A DNA stretch of 64,000 nucleotides from Candidatus Acidulodesulfobacterium acidiphilum (GCA_008534395.1 SHMQ01000004.1:1-64000); one strand, 5' to 3'; positions 47,224 to 56,200 are shown, numbered from the stretch's first letter. Translations and numbers: made by a program. Notes: generated by a model from the letters alone, not told the origin.

Positions 47224-48461
47224 AAAACTTTAAAAAAGAAGTTTTAGAATCAGGCATTACTTTAATAACCGAAAAAAAAACTTATTTCAATTCTATAAGT
47301 ATAGGATTGTGGGTTAAAACCGGTTCGGTTTACGAACCGGCAGAACTTAACGGAATATCCCACTTCATAGAACATCTTTTTTTTAAAGGAACCGCAAGCA
47401 GGTCGTATAAAGATATAAACAGGGAAATAGACCTGATGGGCGGAGCTCTAAACGCTTTTACTGGCAATGAATTAACCTGCATATATACTAAAGTTTTATA
47501 TAAAAATTACGATAACGCATTAAATCTCCTTATAGATTTAATGTTTAATTCTTTATTTCCGGAAGAGGAAATAGAAAAAGAAAAAGACGTTATACTGCAG
47601 GAGATATCAGGCGTTCAAGACGACCCATCAGATTATTCCATGGAGCTTTTTCATAAAGATTTATACGGAAATTCTCCTTATGCCTTGCCGATACTTGGAA
47701 CGGAAGATACTATAAGCGGTTTTAACAGAAAAAAAATACTGGATTATTATTCATCCCGTTACAATCCTCAAAATGTGGTAATTTCGGCGGCAGGCAATTT
47801 AGACCATGATAAAATCGCTGAATCTGTTAACTGCTATATGCAAAAAATCGTATCAAAATTTGATAACGTAAAAACAGATAAAAAATTAATTACCGATAAA
47901 TTTTTCGGCGATTTTGTTCACGAAAAAGATCTTGAGCAGACCCATTTTCTAATAGGTTTAGAAGGAGTCAGCAGATTGGATAAAGATTTTTTTTCGGTTG
48001 AAGTGCTTAATGCAATATTAGGCGGTTCAGTAAGTTCAAGACTTTTTCAGGAAGTAAGAGAGAACAAAGGTCTTGCGTATTCTATCTATTCTAATTCCGT
48101 TTTTCATAAATTCGACGGTTTTTTTTATATTTATGCAGGCGTTTCTCCGAAAAAATTTGCGTTATCCAAAAAATTAATATTTGAAATTATAGATGAAATA
48201 GTTTCAGGAAATATAAGCGACGACGAAATATCTAACGCAAAAAAACATATATACGACGGTTTTCTTTTGGGAATGGAGTCTACAAGCCAAATAATGAACC
48301 GAAATGCAATTAATGAAATTTATGAGGGTAAATATATACCGAAAACTCAAGTTCTTAAAGATATAGAAAAAGTCGACAGGCATGCCGTAAAAAAGGCAGC
48401 CGACCGCTTATTTTTAAACAAAGCCGGCAGAAATATTTCGGTTCTCGGCAAAATAAAATAG
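47220..48461 (+). CDS. M16-family zinc metallopeptidase (processing-peptidase-like)
   Basis: A 413-residue insulinase-like peptidase. The inverted zinc motif HFIEH (H48, E51, H52) is present, and a Glu in the [11 protein letters not shown] helix some 75 residues later completes the site. The second, inactive half has the R-Y type motif region ([11 protein letters not shown]). A gene of this type after pnp is widespread (ymxG/pepR-like), with no firm substrate known. There is no signal peptide, so it is cytoplasmic. It is translationally coupled to pnp. Confidence 0.93.
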   Translation: MKNFKKEVLESGITLITEKKTYFNSISIGLWVKTGSVYEPAELNGISHFIEHLFFKGTASRSYKDINREIDLMGGALNAFTGNELTCIYTKVLYKNYDNALNLLIDLMFNSLFPEEEIEKEKDVILQEISGVQDDPSDYSMELFHKDLYGNSPYALPILGTEDTISGFNRKKILDYYSSRYNPQNVVISAAGNLDHDKIAESVNCYMQKIVSKFDNVKTDKKLITDKFFGDFVHEKDLEQTHFLIGLEGVSRLDKDFFSVEVLNAILGGSVSSRLFQEVRENKGLAYSIYSNSVFHKFDGFFYIYAGVSPKKFALSKKLIFEIIDEIVSGNISDDEISNAKKHIYDGFLLGMESTSQIMNRNAINEIYEGKYIPKTQVLKDIEKVDRHAVKKAADRLFLNKAGRNISVLGKIK

Positions 48462-48463
48462 AT

Positions 48464-48500
48464 ACGGGGACAGAATTTAATTCCGGCACAATCACAAAAC
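48464..48500 (+). repeat. Palindromic repeat (ACGGGGACAGAATT type) with ATCACAAA tail
   Basis: Begins ACGGGGACAGAATT like the perfect palindrome at 49088-49116, but the right arm is degenerate (AATTCCGGCACA) and is followed by the ATCACAAAA tail shared with the copies at 27 and 44 kb. It starts two bases after the peptidase stop and ends 12 bases before the next ATG. Confidence 0.75.
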
Positions 48501-48512
48501 GGAAGTGAACAA

Positions 48513-49073
48513 ATGGAAACTGAAGTTTATTATCCAAAATTATACGACGTCATATACAGGTCGGGTTACGTTATAGGATTTATCGGCATGCTTTTTTTTG
48601 TTTTTTCTTATATTTTTCTTAATAACGTTTCAAGCGGCATTATATTTTTTTATATCGCTTTTTTTATGTTTTATGCAGGTTCTTTAATATCTTCGTTATT
48701 TCTTTTGGTATGGAAAAAAGAAATAAAAATATTTATATTATCCTGCGTAACTTTTGGTATTATAAGCGGGATTATATATATTTTCGTTGAAAATCCTGAG
48801 ATATTAGTTGTATCGGCAGGACTTGTCCTCGCCGGACTTTCAGGACTTTACGGAAAAGAAGCCCACTGTTTTCATTTTTTTGAAGGTTGGATTTTAATGT
48901 GGTCTTTTCCGTTAATAGTATTTTCTAATATCTTAATTTACGGACTAAACGCACAAAGTAACGAAACTGTACATTTTATTTTTTCGGCCGTTTATGTTAT
49001 AATTGCTTTCATGTCGCTTTCTTTTTTGATTAAAAAATTAAAACAGCCTTTAATGCAGTTTTGCCAGAATTAA
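48513..49073 (+). CDS. Multi-TM membrane protein (possibly DUF2301-like)
   Basis: A 186-residue hydrophobic protein with about six TM segments (roughly 18-38, 42-68, 72-92, 95-110, 120-143 and 150-172). The only polar conserved-looking motif is GKEAHCFHFFEGW (about residues 110-122). It recalls the GKEAxCF motif of the DUF2301 integral-membrane family, but I hold that loosely. A GGAAG ribosome site lies seven bases upstream of the ATG. It is bracketed by two dyad repeats that start with the same 14 bases (48464 and 49088). Function unknown. Confidence 0.75.
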   Translation: METEVYYPKLYDVIYRSGYVIGFIGMLFFVFSYIFLNNVSSGIIFFYIAFFMFYAGSLISSLFLLVWKKEIKIFILSCVTFGIISGIIYIFVENPEILVVSAGLVLAGLSGLYGKEAHCFHFFEGWILMWSFPLIVFSNILIYGLNAQSNETVHFIFSAVYVIIAFMSLSFLIKKLKQPLMQFCQN

Positions 49074-49087
49074 ATATCAATTTTGAG

Positions 49088-49116
49088 ACGGGGACAGAAT
49101 TGAATTCTGTCCCCGT
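49088..49116. repeat. Perfect 29-bp palindrome (ACGGGGACAGAATT)
   Basis: Two 14-base arms around a single central G form a perfect dyad. It starts 14 bases after the membrane-protein stop and has no long T-run directly after it, so a terminator role is possible but weak. This copy lacks the ATCACAAA tail. Confidence 0.9.
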
Positions 49117-49138
49117 AGTAATAAGATATATTTTTTTA

Positions 49139-49167
49139 TTGAATTATGACTATTAAGTCATTATAAT
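49139..49167 (+). promoter_or_regulatory. tetR promoter with operator-like palindrome between -35 and -10
   Basis: -35 TTGAAT (49139-49144), a 17-base spacer, and a perfect -10 TATAAT (49162-49167). The spacer contains the dyad ATGACT-ATTA-AGTCAT (49146-49161), filling it almost exactly. The tetR ATG is at 49174, seven bases after the -10, so the transcript should start at or next to the start codon. A TetR dimer on this dyad would block polymerase. Confidence 0.7.
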
Positions 49168-49173
49168 GTATAT

Positions 49174-49779
49174 ATGACCGAAATTCAGGATAAATACGAA
49201 TTAATTTTATCTTCGTCCAGAAAACTTATAGAAGAAATAGGTTTTTCTGCATTGACTATGGACAAAGTGGCTCAAAAAGCCGGTATAGCTAAAGGGACGG
49301 TTTATCTTTATTTTAAAGACAAAGACGACCTTCTGGAGAAAGTATTGTCTTCGGGATTCGAAAAAATGTTTGAAAGAATAAAAACAAGGGTCGGCAATGA
49401 AAGCGGAGCGTTTAATAAGTTGAAATCTTTAATTAACGAAAATATAAAGCATATTTACGAAAACAGATATTTTTTTAAAACTATTTTTTTGGACGAAGTA
49501 AACGTAGTGTTTTTGAAAAAAAAATCAAAGGAATCTTATAATTTAAGAAGAAAAAGATATACGGAGTATATCGCCGGCATTATTAAATCAGGTATGGAAT
49601 CTGAGGAATTCAGAAAAGACCTGAATTATTCCAAGTCTGCATATATGCTTGTATCTTTGATAAAAACCGGCGCTATATACAATTTTCTTAACGGCATGTT
49701 TGATTTAACTTCCGAAATGATAGAAAAAGATACCGAAGAAATATTAAACTTATTTATGCGCGGTATTTCCGTAAAATAA
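49174..49779 (+). CDS. TetR-family transcriptional repressor
   Basis: A 201-residue regulator with the N-terminal TetR HTH (ALTMDKVAQKAGIAKGTVYLYFKDKDDLLEKV cut short here: key residues AGIAKGTVYLYF) and a helical ligand-binding C-terminal domain. It sits 12 bases upstream of an EmrB-type exporter gene, which it probably controls together with itself. No Shine-Dalgarno is present, in line with a leaderless mRNA. Confidence 0.93.
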   Translation: MTEIQDKYELILSSSRKLIEEIGFSALTMDKVAQKAGIAKGTVYLYFKDKDDLLEKVLSSGFEKMFERIKTRVGNESGAFNKLKSLINENIKHIYENRYFFKTIFLDEVNVVFLKKKSKESYNLRRKRYTEYIAGIIKSGMESEEFRKDLNYSKSAYMLVSLIKTGAIYNFLNGMFDLTSEMIEKDTEEILNLFMRGISVK

Positions 49780-49791
49780 CTTGCAATAATT

Positions 49792-51339
49792 ATGGTCGAA
49801 AAATCCCACGAAAGCTATAAATGGATAGTGCTTGCCCTCGTCGTCGTGTCTTCATTTATGGCTATACTCGACGTCAATATCGTAACGGTCGGAATCCCAA
49901 AAATGATGTCGCATTTCGGCATAAACGTTACGGATGCCGAATGGGTTATGATAGCCTATACTATTGCCTACTCTATCGTTATTCTTCCCATGGCTTATAT
50001 AAGAAGAAGATGGGGAATTAAATATCCTTTTATAATATCGATAGTCGTTTTCGTAATAGGTTCCGCATTATGCGGGGTTTCGCCTTCATTCAGCGATCTT
50101 GTAATATTTAGAATAATTCAAGCTATAGGCGGCGCGGGACTAACGCCGACCGGATTAACACTGCTTGCCGAAGTTTTTCCTCCGGACGAAAGAGGCGAAG
50201 CAATGGGCATATGGTCTATAGGGGCAATGCTTGCTCCTGCCGTGGGTCCTGCTTTAGGAGGATATCTCGTCGATTACGTCGATTGGAGATGGATATTTTA
50301 CGTTAACGTGCCTATCGGAATTATTTCGGTTTTAGGAGCGATAGCCATTCTTACTCACGATATACCTGTAAAAAAATATATTAAAAAATTTGATTTTCTC
50401 GGTTTTTTATTTATGTCTTTATCGATGGCTTCCTTGCTGTACGCTCTTAACGAAGGGCAGACGCTCGGATGGCACGCTCCTATAATAATACAGTCGGAAG
50501 TAATAAGCGGTTTTTCGTGCGTTTTTTTTATCATAACCGAACTATTTGTCGAAACTCCCCTTCTCAATTTGGATATTTTTAAAAATTATAATTTCGTTAT
50601 TGCTTTTATCGTTAATATGGTAAGAGCCGTAGGGATTTTCGGAGCTATGTTTCTTTTGCCGCTCTTTATAGAAAACGTTATGAACTATAATGCTATGCAC
50701 GCAGGTATTCTTATGGCCCCTACGGCTATTGCCGTAGCCTTAGTATCTCCTTTTTCTGGAAAAATATCAGACAGAATAGGACCGAGATATCCTCTTTTTG
50801 CCGGATTATTAATAGTGGCTTATTCAATGTTCCTGTTCGATAATCTTTCGTTAAATACCAGCGTTTACGACATAATTGTAAATCAGCTTATAAGAGGCGT
50901 AGGTATCGGACTTTTGAATGCTCCGGTTATGAGCGCCGCTTTAAATTCGGTAAAAAAAGAGCTTATACCGGAAGCCTCAGGGTTAATACCGGTCTCACTG
51001 CAGGTTGGAGCATCTTTTGGAATTGCGTATATAGGCAATGAGCTTGTCGTTAGACAGGCCTATCATTTAAATCAGTACGCAAGAGATATAAAATACAATT
51101 CAAATGCTTATAGCAACGTAATGCATTTTATAAACGGAGATTTAATTTCAAAAGCATCAGGTTATTTCAGGCCTGGCACTATTTACCCTAGTCCTGCGCA
51201 CGGATTTTTTGACGAAATCGTTCAAATGCTAGCTGCAGTAGCTTCCTACGGAGATTCCTTCGCAATACTGGGATATATAACCCTTGGCGGAGCGTTAGTG
51301 GCTTTTTTTATTAAAAATAAAAGGTATAATAATAAATAA
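49792..51339 (+). CDS. DHA2-family MFS drug exporter (EmrB/QacA type, 14 TM)
   Basis: A 515-residue proton antiporter with 14 predicted TM segments. Motif features: FMAILDVNIVTVGIP in TM1, the A-like loop YIRRRWGIKYPF, and motif C GAMLAPAVGPALGGYLV in TM5. It starts 12 bases after tetR and is likely co-transcribed. No EmrA-type adaptor lies next to it, so it either works alone or uses a distant adaptor. Substrates are unknown. ATG at 49792, weak ribosome site. Confidence 0.94.
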   Translation: MVEKSHESYKWIVLALVVVSSFMAILDVNIVTVGIPKMMSHFGINVTDAEWVMIAYTIAYSIVILPMAYIRRRWGIKYPFIISIVVFVIGSALCGVSPSFSDLVIFRIIQAIGGAGLTPTGLTLLAEVFPPDERGEAMGIWSIGAMLAPAVGPALGGYLVDYVDWRWIFYVNVPIGIISVLGAIAILTHDIPVKKYIKKFDFLGFLFMSLSMASLLYALNEGQTLGWHAPIIIQSEVISGFSCVFFIITELFVETPLLNLDIFKNYNFVIAFIVNMVRAVGIFGAMFLLPLFIENVMNYNAMHAGILMAPTAIAVALVSPFSGKISDRIGPRYPLFAGLLIVAYSMFLFDNLSLNTSVYDIIVNQLIRGVGIGLLNAPVMSAALNSVKKELIPEASGLIPVSLQVGASFGIAYIGNELVVRQAYHLNQYARDIKYNSNAYSNVMHFINGDLISKASGYFRPGTIYPSPAHGFFDEIVQMLAAVASYGDSFAILGYITLGGALVAFFIKNKRYNNK

Positions 51340-51384
51340 CTTAAATTAAATCGATAAATAAATACTTTAATAAATATAAAAAAC

Positions 51385-52746
51385 ATGGAAGACATACAAA
51401 GAGACCATTTGGTTTTTACAGTTTCCGAACTTTCACGTCTAATAAAGGCAACTCTTGAAGATAATTTTTATAATATAAGGGTCAAAGGAGAGATATCAGG
51501 TTTAAAAACTAATTATTCATCGGGTTATTACTTCGATATAAAAGACGAATTTGCCAAATTAAAATGTATAATATTTAAAAGCGATTTGCGCAAAATAAAA
51601 TGCGACTTGAAAGAAGGTATGTCCGTAGCGGTTTACGGCAGGTTAAACCTATACGAACCCAAAGGCGAATATAGTTTTATAGTTTCGGAAATCGAACCTC
51701 TCGGTCACGGCGAACTTTATGCAATGTTCGAGCTTTTAAAAGAAAAATTAAAAAAAGAAGGACTTTTTGACGAATCCAGAAAAAGAAGTATACCATTTTT
51801 ACCGGAAACAATAGGCATAGTTACTTCAAGAAGCGGCGCCGTGCTTCACGACATGGTAAAAATAATATCTGAAAGGTTTGAAAATGCGTCTATAATTTTC
51901 GCAAACGCATCGGTTCAGGGTCAGAACAGCGCCATCGAAATAGCAAATGCTATCGATTTATTAAATAAATACAACGAACGCGAAAGAAAAATAGACGTAA
52001 TAATAGTAGGGAGAGGCGGAGGCAGTATAGAGGACTTATGGTCGTTTAACGAAGAAATTACCGCAAGAGCTATTTATAATTCTAAAATTCCGGTTATAAG
52101 CGCGGTAGGACACGAAACTGATTTTACGATTGCAGACTTCGTCGCCGACAGGCGTGCTTCAACTCCGTCAAATGCGGCGGAGATGGTTGTGCCGGTAAAA
52201 TCAGAGCTTGTAAGGCAGGTAGAGTCTTTAAATACCAGGTTGCACTCGGCAGTATATAAAATTATCTCAAACAAAAAAAACTCAATTTCGCATTTAATTC
52301 AAAATATTGAAAAAGTTTCTCCGCAGAGAATAATAGAAAATAAAAAAATTCGCATTAACGACCTTGTAGAAAATATGCATGAATTAATCGCCGGAAAAAT
52401 TAACTTATTAAATATAAATATTTCGCATTTAAGAAAAAGACTTTTTCTTAAAAATCCGTTAAATATTATTAAAGAACGCAGACTTCATGTAAATGGATTA
52501 TCGGAAAAACTCGAAAAATACGCTCTAGTAAAAATTTCAAACTACAGGGGCCGCATAAACGCCGAACAAAAAGCACTAAACTCTTTAAGTCCTTATAACG
52601 TTTTAAAAAGAGGATATTCTATAACCTTTAACGAGAAAAATATTGTGGTTTCTTCGGTATCTCAGGTTAAAGAAAACGAAAATTTAATATTGCTTTTAAG
52701 CGACGGAAGATTGAAGACCAAAATCATTTCTGCGGAAAAGTCGTAA
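51385..52746 (+). CDS. xseA: Exodeoxyribonuclease VII large subunit
   Basis: A 453-residue catalytic subunit. The N-terminal OB-fold (VSELSRLIKATLEDNFYNIRVKG region) is followed by the nuclease core: PETIGIVTSRSGAVLHDM, DVIIVGRGGGSIEDLW, FNEE and AVGHETDFTIADFVADRRASTPSNAAE. A long coiled-coil (about 270-400) binds XseB. It is 45 bases after the exporter gene and 24 kb from xseB. Confidence 0.96.
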   Translation: MEDIQRDHLVFTVSELSRLIKATLEDNFYNIRVKGEISGLKTNYSSGYYFDIKDEFAKLKCIIFKSDLRKIKCDLKEGMSVAVYGRLNLYEPKGEYSFIVSEIEPLGHGELYAMFELLKEKLKKEGLFDESRKRSIPFLPETIGIVTSRSGAVLHDMVKIISERFENASIIFANASVQGQNSAIEIANAIDLLNKYNERERKIDVIIVGRGGGSIEDLWSFNEEITARAIYNSKIPVISAVGHETDFTIADFVADRRASTPSNAAEMVVPVKSELVRQVESLNTRLHSAVYKIISNKKNSISHLIQNIEKVSPQRIIENKKIRINDLVENMHELIAGKINLLNINISHLRKRLFLKNPLNIIKERRLHVNGLSEKLEKYALVKISNYRGRINAEQKALNSLSPYNVLKRGYSITFNEKNIVVSSVSQVKENENLILLLSDGRLKTKIISAEKS

Positions 52747-52761
52747 AGAAAAGGTGAAAAA

Positions 52762-52789
52762 GAAAAGGTGTCAGATTTATTTATTTTTT
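52762..52789 (+). repeat. Single arm of the GGTGTCAGATT repeat family
   Basis: GAAAAGGTGTCAGATTTATT matches the arms of the element at 16249-16337 over its first 17 or so bases, but no inverted partner is found nearby. It lies 15 bases after xseA in the 288-base spacer 52747-53034; apart from this and a promoter I see nothing else there. Confidence 0.6.
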
Positions 52790-52875
52790 TACTCCCGACT
52801 GCGCTTGCAGGTTATTGACAAAAATATTATTGTATAAATTGAAAAATATCGGCAATGAAAAAGATTATTATTTTC

Positions 52876-52904
52876 TTGACTTTTATTTTTCGTTGTATCA
52901 TAAT
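52876..52904 (+). promoter_or_regulatory. Predicted sigma-70 promoter for the porin-mod operon
   Basis: TTGACT (52876-52881), a 17-base spacer, and CATAAT (52899-52904), each five of six matches to consensus. It is 130 bases ahead of the porin-like gene. It falls inside a short open frame (52815-53003) that I do not accept as a gene. Confidence 0.55.
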
Positions 52905-53034
52905 AGACATAACATTTTTTTTTTGCATATTTTTTTTGCATTTTCAATTTTTTTATTTAGCATTATATCAATTAAGATATATCGTAAAAACTTTATAAAA
53001 TAAATAAAACAGAAATTAATAAGGGGAAATTTAT

Positions 53035-54357
53035 ATGAAAAAGAAAAGGCTTTATTATTCGAAATTATTTATTATTTTTTTAGCATGCATGCCTTTTATG
53101 ATTATAGCTTTACTAAATGCGCCTAAAAAAACTTATGCTCATAAAATATGTAAAAAAAATAATTTTTTATCGCAGATTAAGCTTTCCGGAGTTTTTGCAA
53201 CATCTTATACTTATAATTTTGCTCATCCCGTTGCAGATTCGCAGTATCCTAAAGGAAATTACAACGGAAATTATAACGACGATTTTAAGGCTAACGGTTT
53301 TACGGTGAATGAATTAGATATTACATTGTCTAAGAACCCTTTTTCAAACGGAAGGAATAAGTTTGGAATAGGTTTTACGTTAACGATGGATACCGGCGAA
53401 AGCATACAGCACCCTGAGTCGTACATGGGTAATCTTTCGTATTATTTGGAACCAGCCTATAAAAGACCTCTTTACGGTTTTAGAAATCTATTTTTGTCAT
53501 TCGGCATACCCATAGGAAACGGTCTTAAGGTTGACGTCGGCATGCATAATTCTCCGATAGGTTTTGAGTCGCACAATTTAGCAAAAAATTGGGAAAATAC
53601 ATATTCTATTATCGATTCCGTAGAACCCGGTTCGCTAACCGGAATAGCGCTAAGTTATCCTATAATTCATAAAAAATTAAAAACATTTTTTCAGGTGTCT
53701 TACGTTTATCAGTCTATGGAACCGATAAACAGCTATCCTACTTATGAATTTTATATTTCATACAAGCCTTTAAAAATAATTAATTTTCATGAAGGAATGG
53801 TTTACGGCGCGGAAAATTTTCTTATTTACGACAACAATATAATTCCCGATAATTTAAATAAATATTTTTATAATTATATGGACGCGGAGTATAAAACATT
53901 GCATTGTTTAGATTTTGTATTAGATTATGAAATGGGAATAAACGGAGGTATTAACAATTCTATTATTCAAAACGATAATATTAATATCGAAAATGCGGTA
54001 TCGCCTAATACCGCCCTGTTTCAGTCTTCGGATTCTACATACGGCAGATCGCATTTTTCAGGACTAGCTTTTTATATACATCACTACGGTTTATCAAAAA
54101 TAGGAAGATTTTCCCAAACTATCAGAGAAGTCAGGGTGTGGGATCCAAACGGCATGTGGGAGTCTGTAAGCGTACCGGGAGAAGCGTTTAATTATTTCGA
54201 TTCGACTCTTACTTTAGGATTCAGGCCTAATATGAATATTTTTAAACATACTCAATTCAGAGTAGAATTAGAAAATCAGATAACCAACCATAAAGTTTTC
54301 GGAGACGGAAAAAGCACGCAGAATACGATTAATTTTATGGTTGTGAGAACTTTTTAA
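53035..54357 (+). CDS. Outer-membrane beta-barrel porin-like protein (BBP2/OmpL-like)
   Basis: A 440-residue exported protein. The signal peptide spans residues 1-36, cut near YAHK. The rest consists of alternating polar/aromatic beta-strands with no long hydrophobic helix, an early KLSGVFATSYTYNF strand, and a C-terminal Phe (MVVRTF), the classic mark for barrel insertion. The pattern resembles the putative beta-barrel porin-2 family. AAGGGGAA lies before the ATG. It is directly upstream of the molybdate/tungstate-type ABC genes, so it may let that oxyanion through the outer membrane; this is inference. Confidence 0.75.
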   Translation: MKKKRLYYSKLFIIFLACMPFMIIALLNAPKKTYAHKICKKNNFLSQIKLSGVFATSYTYNFAHPVADSQYPKGNYNGNYNDDFKANGFTVNELDITLSKNPFSNGRNKFGIGFTLTMDTGESIQHPESYMGNLSYYLEPAYKRPLYGFRNLFLSFGIPIGNGLKVDVGMHNSPIGFESHNLAKNWENTYSIIDSVEPGSLTGIALSYPIIHKKLKTFFQVSYVYQSMEPINSYPTYEFYISYKPLKIINFHEGMVYGAENFLIYDNNIIPDNLNKYFYNYMDAEYKTLHCLDFVLDYEMGINGGINNSIIQNDNINIENAVSPNTALFQSSDSTYGRSHFSGLAFYIHHYGLSKIGRFSQTIREVRVWDPNGMWESVSVPGEAFNYFDSTLTLGFRPNMNIFKHTQFRVELENQITNHKVFGDGKSTQNTINFMVVRTF

Positions 54358-54412
54358 TAGTAATAAATATCGTAAAATAATATAATGTTAATTTAAAAAA
54401 GAGGGTGTAAAA

Positions 54413-55246
54413 ATGAAAAAAGAAAAGAAAGCCTTTGTAAAAATTTTTGAAAAATTATCGGCATTTTTGTTTTTGCTTGTGCTGATTTCATTTATTTCAT
54501 TTAATTTTGGGTTTAAGAAAGCAAATGCGGTAACCTTAAGAATACTTGCAGCCGATGCGCTTCCTAAACCGATAATGGAAATAGGCAAAATTTTTAAAAA
54601 AGAACATCCCGGCGTTCATATATATTACGATTTTTTAGGCGCCGGAGTTTTGAAAGGAGATATCGAAGAGGGCGCTCCTGCCGATATGTTTTTGTCGGCC
54701 AACGGAAAATTTCAAAGACAGCTTGAAAAAAAAGGTTTTTTAAATTCATATAAAATATTTGCTTACGATTATCTTGCCGCCGCAACTCCTATAGATAACC
54801 CGGCGAATGTAACCGAAAACAATCTGATAAAAAAATTAATGGATAAAAACGTGTCTTTAACGACGTCAAGCCCGCATAGCGATCCTGCAGGCGACTATAC
54901 ATGGGCAATGTTCAGAAGGATAAATAAAAAATATCCAGGAGCTTTTAAAACAATTACGTCTCATGCCGACCATCTATTAGACGCGGCGCTTGTAATGCCG
55001 ATTTTAGAATCAGGAAACACCGATTTAGGAATACTATATACTTCTCAGCTATTGGAACTTCAAAAAGCGGGCGCTAAAATTAATATAATAAAAATTCCGG
55101 CTAAATATAATACGCGCGCAGAATTTACGGTATCTATACTTAATCAGTCAAAGCATAAATCTTTAGATAAAGATTTTGAAAAACTTTTGTTTTCGCATAG
55201 AGGAAGGAAAATACTTAAATATTGGGGTTTTACTTCTGTAAGATAA
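54413..55246 (+). CDS. modA: ModA/WtpA-type molybdate or tungstate binding protein
   Basis: A 277-residue periplasmic solute-binding protein with an N-terminal signal (residues about 14-40, ending KANA). The fold signature follows: LRILAADALPKPIMEIGKIF, YYDFLGAGVLKGDIEEGAPADMFLSA, SDPAGDYTWAMF and GNTDLGILYTSQL. The SDPAG segment is more like WtpA/tungstate proteins than classic ModA, so the anion could be either. GAGGGTG precedes the ATG. A hairpin terminator lies between it and the permease gene. Confidence 0.88.
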   Translation: MKKEKKAFVKIFEKLSAFLFLLVLISFISFNFGFKKANAVTLRILAADALPKPIMEIGKIFKKEHPGVHIYYDFLGAGVLKGDIEEGAPADMFLSANGKFQRQLEKKGFLNSYKIFAYDYLAAATPIDNPANVTENNLIKKLMDKNVSLTTSSPHSDPAGDYTWAMFRRINKKYPGAFKTITSHADHLLDAALVMPILESGNTDLGILYTSQLLELQKAGAKINIIKIPAKYNTRAEFTVSILNQSKHKSLDKDFEKLLFSHRGRKILKYWGFTSVR

Positions 55247-55281
55247 TAAAAAATATAGATATTTGATAGTCCGTGTTATAT

Positions 55282-55331
55282 AATTAATAACTATCGCCGT
55301 ATCATTTATGCGATAGTTATTAATTTTTTTA
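55282..55331 (+). terminator. Intrinsic terminator between modA and modB
   Basis: A perfect 16-base inverted repeat (55282-55297 with 55310-55325), 12-base loop, then a T-run to 55331. It lies within the 118-base modA-modB spacer. It likely lets only part of the transcripts continue, giving more binding protein than permease. Confidence 0.75.
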
Positions 55332-55364
55332 TTTGTTGATTATATTAATTTAACATTTAACTAT

Positions 55365-56186
55365 ATGCAAATTTTTAAAAAATTATTCATTAGAAACAAT
55401 AAAATATTCGATGTTATAGTTTTTTTTATAAGTTTTGCTTTTTTTATAAGTTTATCTTTAATTCTATCCGGTATATTTTTTCAAACTTCGTTAAAAATAT
55501 TTTTTTCGGAATTATCTAACTCTCATCTCTGGAACTCAATTTTTTTAAGCTTTAAGTTATCTTCGTTGGTAGTATTGATAAATCTTGCAATAGGCATACC
55601 TTTAAGCTATATATTATCTTTTAAAAAAAATAAAGTTTCTTTTCTGTTGGATTTAATAAGCACTCTGCCTCTTACTATGTCGCCTCTGGTAATAGGTTTT
55701 GCAGTATTAATTACAATGGGTCCTTTAAATCCGATAGGTAAATATTTTATATCGCACGGCATAAAATTTGTTTTTACGCCGCAAGGAATAGTTCTTGTTC
55801 AGTTAATAATTTCGTTCCCTTTTTTCGTTAATATTTTAAAGGAATCGTTCGATTCTATAAACAGAAAAATGATTAATTTGAGTAAAACCTTAGGTGCATC
55901 GTCTTTTGAAATATTGCATAAAATAATACTTCCGCTTTCATTTAACGGTTTATTGGCAGGCGCAGCTATGAGCTGGTCGCGGTCTATCGGCGAATATGCC
56001 GCTACCCAGATGGTGTCGGGAGTTATACCAAACCTGACTGAAACCGCTCCGATAGAAGTTTTTGTTAAAACAAGCTATGGAAATTATCCGGCGGCAATTG
56101 CTATTTCTGCTATATTAATGATGATTTCTTTTATATCGCTCGGAGTTTTTAAATTTTTTTATTACAGGGCAAAACTTAAAAAATAA
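55365..56186 (+). CDS. modB: ModB/WtpB-type ABC transporter permease
   Basis: A 273-residue inner-membrane protein with about six TM segments. The ATPase-contact EAA loop is seen as KTLGASSFEILHKIILPL (about residues 175-192), followed by SWSRSIGEYAATQMVSG, which is typical of molybdate/tungstate permeases. It starts after the intercistronic hairpin, with no strong ribosome site visible. It is 14 bases before the ATPase gene. Confidence 0.9.
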   Translation: MQIFKKLFIRNNKIFDVIVFFISFAFFISLSLILSGIFFQTSLKIFFSELSNSHLWNSIFLSFKLSSLVVLINLAIGIPLSYILSFKKNKVSFLLDLISTLPLTMSPLVIGFAVLITMGPLNPIGKYFISHGIKFVFTPQGIVLVQLIISFPFFVNILKESFDSINRKMINLSKTLGASSFEILHKIILPLSFNGLLAGAAMSWSRSIGEYAATQMVSGVIPNLTETAPIEVFVKTSYGNYPAAIAISAILMMISFISLGVFKFFYYRAKLKK

Positions 56187-56200
56187 TATAATTTAAAATA

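Noticed and set aside
52815-53003. 62-codon open frame with a hydrophobic stretch between xseA and the porin-like gene
   Set aside because: No ribosome site, strongly AT-driven composition (Phe, Ile, Tyr, Lys), and a good promoter (52876-52904) lies within it. Treated as spacer.
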